NCBI GenBank assembly: GCA_934635385.1
Contig: CAKTZI010000023.1
Coordinates: forward strand, 1-62,098
From: an uncultured Kiritimatiellota bacterium
GTDB taxonomy: Bacteria; Verrucomicrobiota; Kiritimatiellia; RFP12; UBA1067
Reading direction: 5' to 3'
DNA length: 62,098 nucleotides
Part shown: positions 60,397 to 62,098 of the stretch, piece by piece
Layout of the letters: each line of letters begins with the position of its first letter
How positions within the stretch are numbered: position 1 is the first letter of the stretch
The notes under the pieces: model-generated
What the model saw: the letters and a program-made list of their open reading frames with translations, nothing else
Told to the model about the DNA's origin: nothing
Database searches by the model: none
Position numbers and translations under genes: made by a program

Positions 60397-61734
60397 ATGA
60401 CGAACAAATCGATGAGTCGCCGGGGATTTCTGGCTGGCACGGGTGCGCTCGCGGCGACGGCCGGCGTGGCGGCGGAGGCGAAGACGGCGGTTGCGCCGGC
60501 GGATCCGTTTCTCGGTACGCAAGGCGCGCCGCTGACGGTCGGTTTCCCCAATCTGCAGGCGCCAGGCGAGACGACGATGGGCGTGACGTGGAAGGTTTCG
60601 GGCCTTTCAAAGGGTGTCGTCGAGTATGCGGACAATCCCGCGTTCGAGAACGCGACATTCGTCAAGTCGGGCGGCTACGGCCTCGTGCCGATTGACGTCG
60701 CCGCGCTGGAGGTGCGGCTGGAGAACCTGAAGCCCGCGACGAAATACTGGTATCGCACGATCACGACGCCGTTCACCGACTACCAGAACATCTACGACGC
60801 GAAGCTCGGTGCGCCGGTCGTCTCGGCGACGTACTCGTTCACGACGCTCGGCGCGGGGGCGCGCGCGCACTTCTGCATGATGACCGACACGCACGCGCAG
60901 TGGAAGCCGTTCGAGATGATCGCGAAGAAGATCAAGGAACTCGCGCCGGCGGCGGTCGTCTGGAACGGCGATGCGACCAACACGACGCAAAAGAAGGAGA
61001 CGGCCGTCGAGATCTTCCTCGATCCGCCGATCGCCGACCGCGACTACGCGACGTCGATTCCCGTCTTCTTCGAGTCAGGCAACCATGACTTCCGGGGCAG
61101 CTGGATCTCGAAGAAGGAAGAGGTCATGCAGCCGCGTCATCCGGGCGAGCGGCGCGGCGACCAGTGGGATCTCAAGTGGAACTTCGCCGTGCGGCTCGGC
61201 GACTTGGCGCTCGTCGGCATGGACACGGGCGAGGACAAGCCGGACGGCCATCCGAAGTGGTTCGGGCTCGCGAACTTCGAGCCGTACCGCCGGGCGCAGG
61301 CGGCGTGGCTTGCGGAGCAGTTTGCGCGTCCCGAGATCGCGGCGGCGAAGTTCAAGGTGCTCTTCTGCCACATTCCGCTCTTCGCGGCGAAGGATCATCC
61401 CGACTATCCGCACGACGGCGTGAAGATCGACCCGCACGACTACGCCTACTGGTCGCGCGAGTGCCACGACCTCTGGGTGCCGATCCTGGAGAAGGCGGGT
61501 GTGCAGCTCGTCGTCTGCGGGCATCGGCACCAGTTCCGCTTCGACGCGCCGACGGCGGATCGTCCGTGGGCGCAGGTCGTAGGCGGCGGGCCTGAATTGG
61601 GCGTGTCGGGCGGCAAGCCGGACGCGAGCCGCTTCCCGACGGTCGTCGAGGGCAAGGTCGAGAACGGCCATCTGTGCCTCGTCGTGCATGACGTCTTCAA
61701 CGGTCGCGTCGTCCTCGATCGCGAAATCGCGTGA
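60397..61734 (+). CDS. Tat-exported metallophosphoesterase (purple-acid-phosphatase-like)
   Basis: 445 residues. The twin-arginine signal is SRRGFLAGTGALAATAGVAA. A fibronectin-like domain (about 40-165) precedes the calcineurin-like phosphoesterase with its motifs in order: MTDTHAQ, VVWNGDATN, FESGNHDFRG, LFCHIPLF, CGHRHQF. The first metal motif is DTH rather than DxH with a second His spacing, as in this exported subgroup. Probable role: phosphate release from glycans or nucleotides in the periplasm. Confidence 0.88.
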   Translation: MTNKSMSRRGFLAGTGALAATAGVAAEAKTAVAPADPFLGTQGAPLTVGFPNLQAPGETTMGVTWKVSGLSKGVVEYADNPAFENATFVKSGGYGLVPIDVAALEVRLENLKPATKYWYRTITTPFTDYQNIYDAKLGAPVVSATYSFTTLGAGARAHFCMMTDTHAQWKPFEMIAKKIKELAPAAVVWNGDATNTTQKKETAVEIFLDPPIADRDYATSIPVFFESGNHDFRGSWISKKEEVMQPRHPGERRGDQWDLKWNFAVRLGDLALVGMDTGEDKPDGHPKWFGLANFEPYRRAQAAWLAEQFARPEIAAAKFKVLFCHIPLFAAKDHPDYPHDGVKIDPHDYAYWSRECHDLWVPILEKAGVQLVVCGHRHQFRFDAPTADRPWAQVVGGGPELGVSGGKPDASRFPTVVEGKVENGHLCLVVHDVFNGRVVLDREIA

Positions 61735-61744
61735 GAGGATCATG

Positions 61745-61950
61745 TGGGGACAGACCCCCGATTTTAGGGGTCTGTCCCCATAGTTTGAATGTTGAAAGAT
61801 GCTAAAAACAGTCTGTTTTGATTGTATATCATGAAGATGAGAACTTGATGCGGAAAATTCTCAGGCAGAGTGTCTCGTCTGAATCGGTCGGAAAAGGATT
61901 CAATTCCACCAAGAATCGGTCGGTCGAGTGACCGATTCTTTGGTACAATA
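61745..61950. repeat. Composite dispersed repeat, copy E, doubling as a terminator
   Basis: Double hairpin GTGGGGACAGACCCC and GGGGTCTGTCCCCAT (61745-61781) directly follows the phosphoesterase stop. Then come the diverged core (GATGCTAAAAACAGTCTG), GATGCGGAAAATTCTC, a different second hairpin AGAATCGGTC-N8-GACCGATTCT (61912-61939), and a -10 like TGGTACAAT (61941-61949). Confidence 0.85.
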
Positions 61951-62098
61951 TCGCATGAAGCGACCGATTGGCGGCTTGTGATATGGGCAATCTTGATAGA
62001 ATTGTTGATTTTCTACAAACTTGCACCCTTATCCCGATTTTTTTGACTAGCCCCTGATTTCCCCGGACGCAAAACGGCGTCCCTCCCTCGGTTCCGCT
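61951..62098. other. Window end, no gene recognised
   Basis: A short frame after TACAAT (MKRPIGGL) stops at once. The remainder has no recognisable feature. Confidence 0.5.

Noticed and set aside
32250..62098. Prophage or integrative element spanning the repeat-rich part
   Set aside because: No integrase, phage structural, conjugation or relaxase genes, and no tRNA attachment site was seen.

Overview
GC-rich bacterial chromosome segment, most likely from an uncultured gut or rumen member of the Kiritimatiellota/Verrucomicrobiota. That placement is inference. It rests on: many secreted right-handed beta-helix, LamG-type and rhamnosidase-like proteins without SusC/SusD pairs; Tat-exported oxidoreductase and phosphoesterase; a TPR-ExbB-ExbD cluster followed by a toroid (prenyltransferase/squalene-oxidase repeat) protein; and a housekeeping complement of Gram-negative type. 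No rRNA, tRNA, CRISPR array, phage or conjugation genes were recognised.

Layout. 1-9.3 kb is housekeeping: the 5' end of gdhA (minus strand) with a sigma-54 promoter, diverging from a NifA-like activator that is translationally coupled to hisH-hisF; then nahK, luxS, a class C beta-lactamase-fold hydrolase, an RhlE helicase and a D-aminoacylase. An intact ISKra4-type insertion sequence with 9-bp target duplication lies at 9.28-11.02 kb. 11.07-16.2 kb is a tightly coupled run nth-folP-tatD, then an rpiB-glyA gene fusion and era. 16.2-23.9 kb carries TPR-exbB-exbD-like-small protein, pyrE, a secreted glycosidase-like protein and the toroid protein. 23.9-34.7 kb is an accessory and decay zone: a regulator truncated by an ATPase gene, several chimeric or frameshifted gene relics, a PF09820-type ATPase/nuclease, an AbrB-PIN toxin-antitoxin pair, and DUF4143-type ATPases next to a dispersed repeat. 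34.8-61.7 kb is a glycan-degradation and surface-protein region: GH39-like and GH78-like enzymes sharing a promoter module, three beta-helix proteins, LamG and autotransporter-like surface proteins, a Gfo/Idh/MocA oxidoreductase, an exported DapA-like protein, a PAS-AraC regulator, a shattered Cys-rich surface gene, a lipoprotein and a phosphoesterase.

The most striking features are not ordinary genes. (1) Conserved enzymes (HisH, D-aminoacylase, Nth, FolP, TatD, Era) contain in-frame blocks of short-motif repeats, several of them self-complementary, while in surface genes the same kinds of block coincide with frameshifts. (2) A composite repeat of about 220 bp (double GGGGACAG hairpin, conserved A/T-rich core, second hairpin, extended -10) recurs beside ATPase genes and the toxin-antitoxin operon. 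(3) Four putative surface products, two of them relics, end in a short hydrophobic tail closing with Arg. (4) A G10 tract places the signal peptide of one of these proteins out of frame with its start, as expected for phase variation. (5) A 68-bp promoter module is shared by the GH39-like and GH78-like genes. (6) Most clear promoters are extended -10 elements, and nine of them place the start codon where transcription should begin, suggesting abundant leaderless mRNAs.
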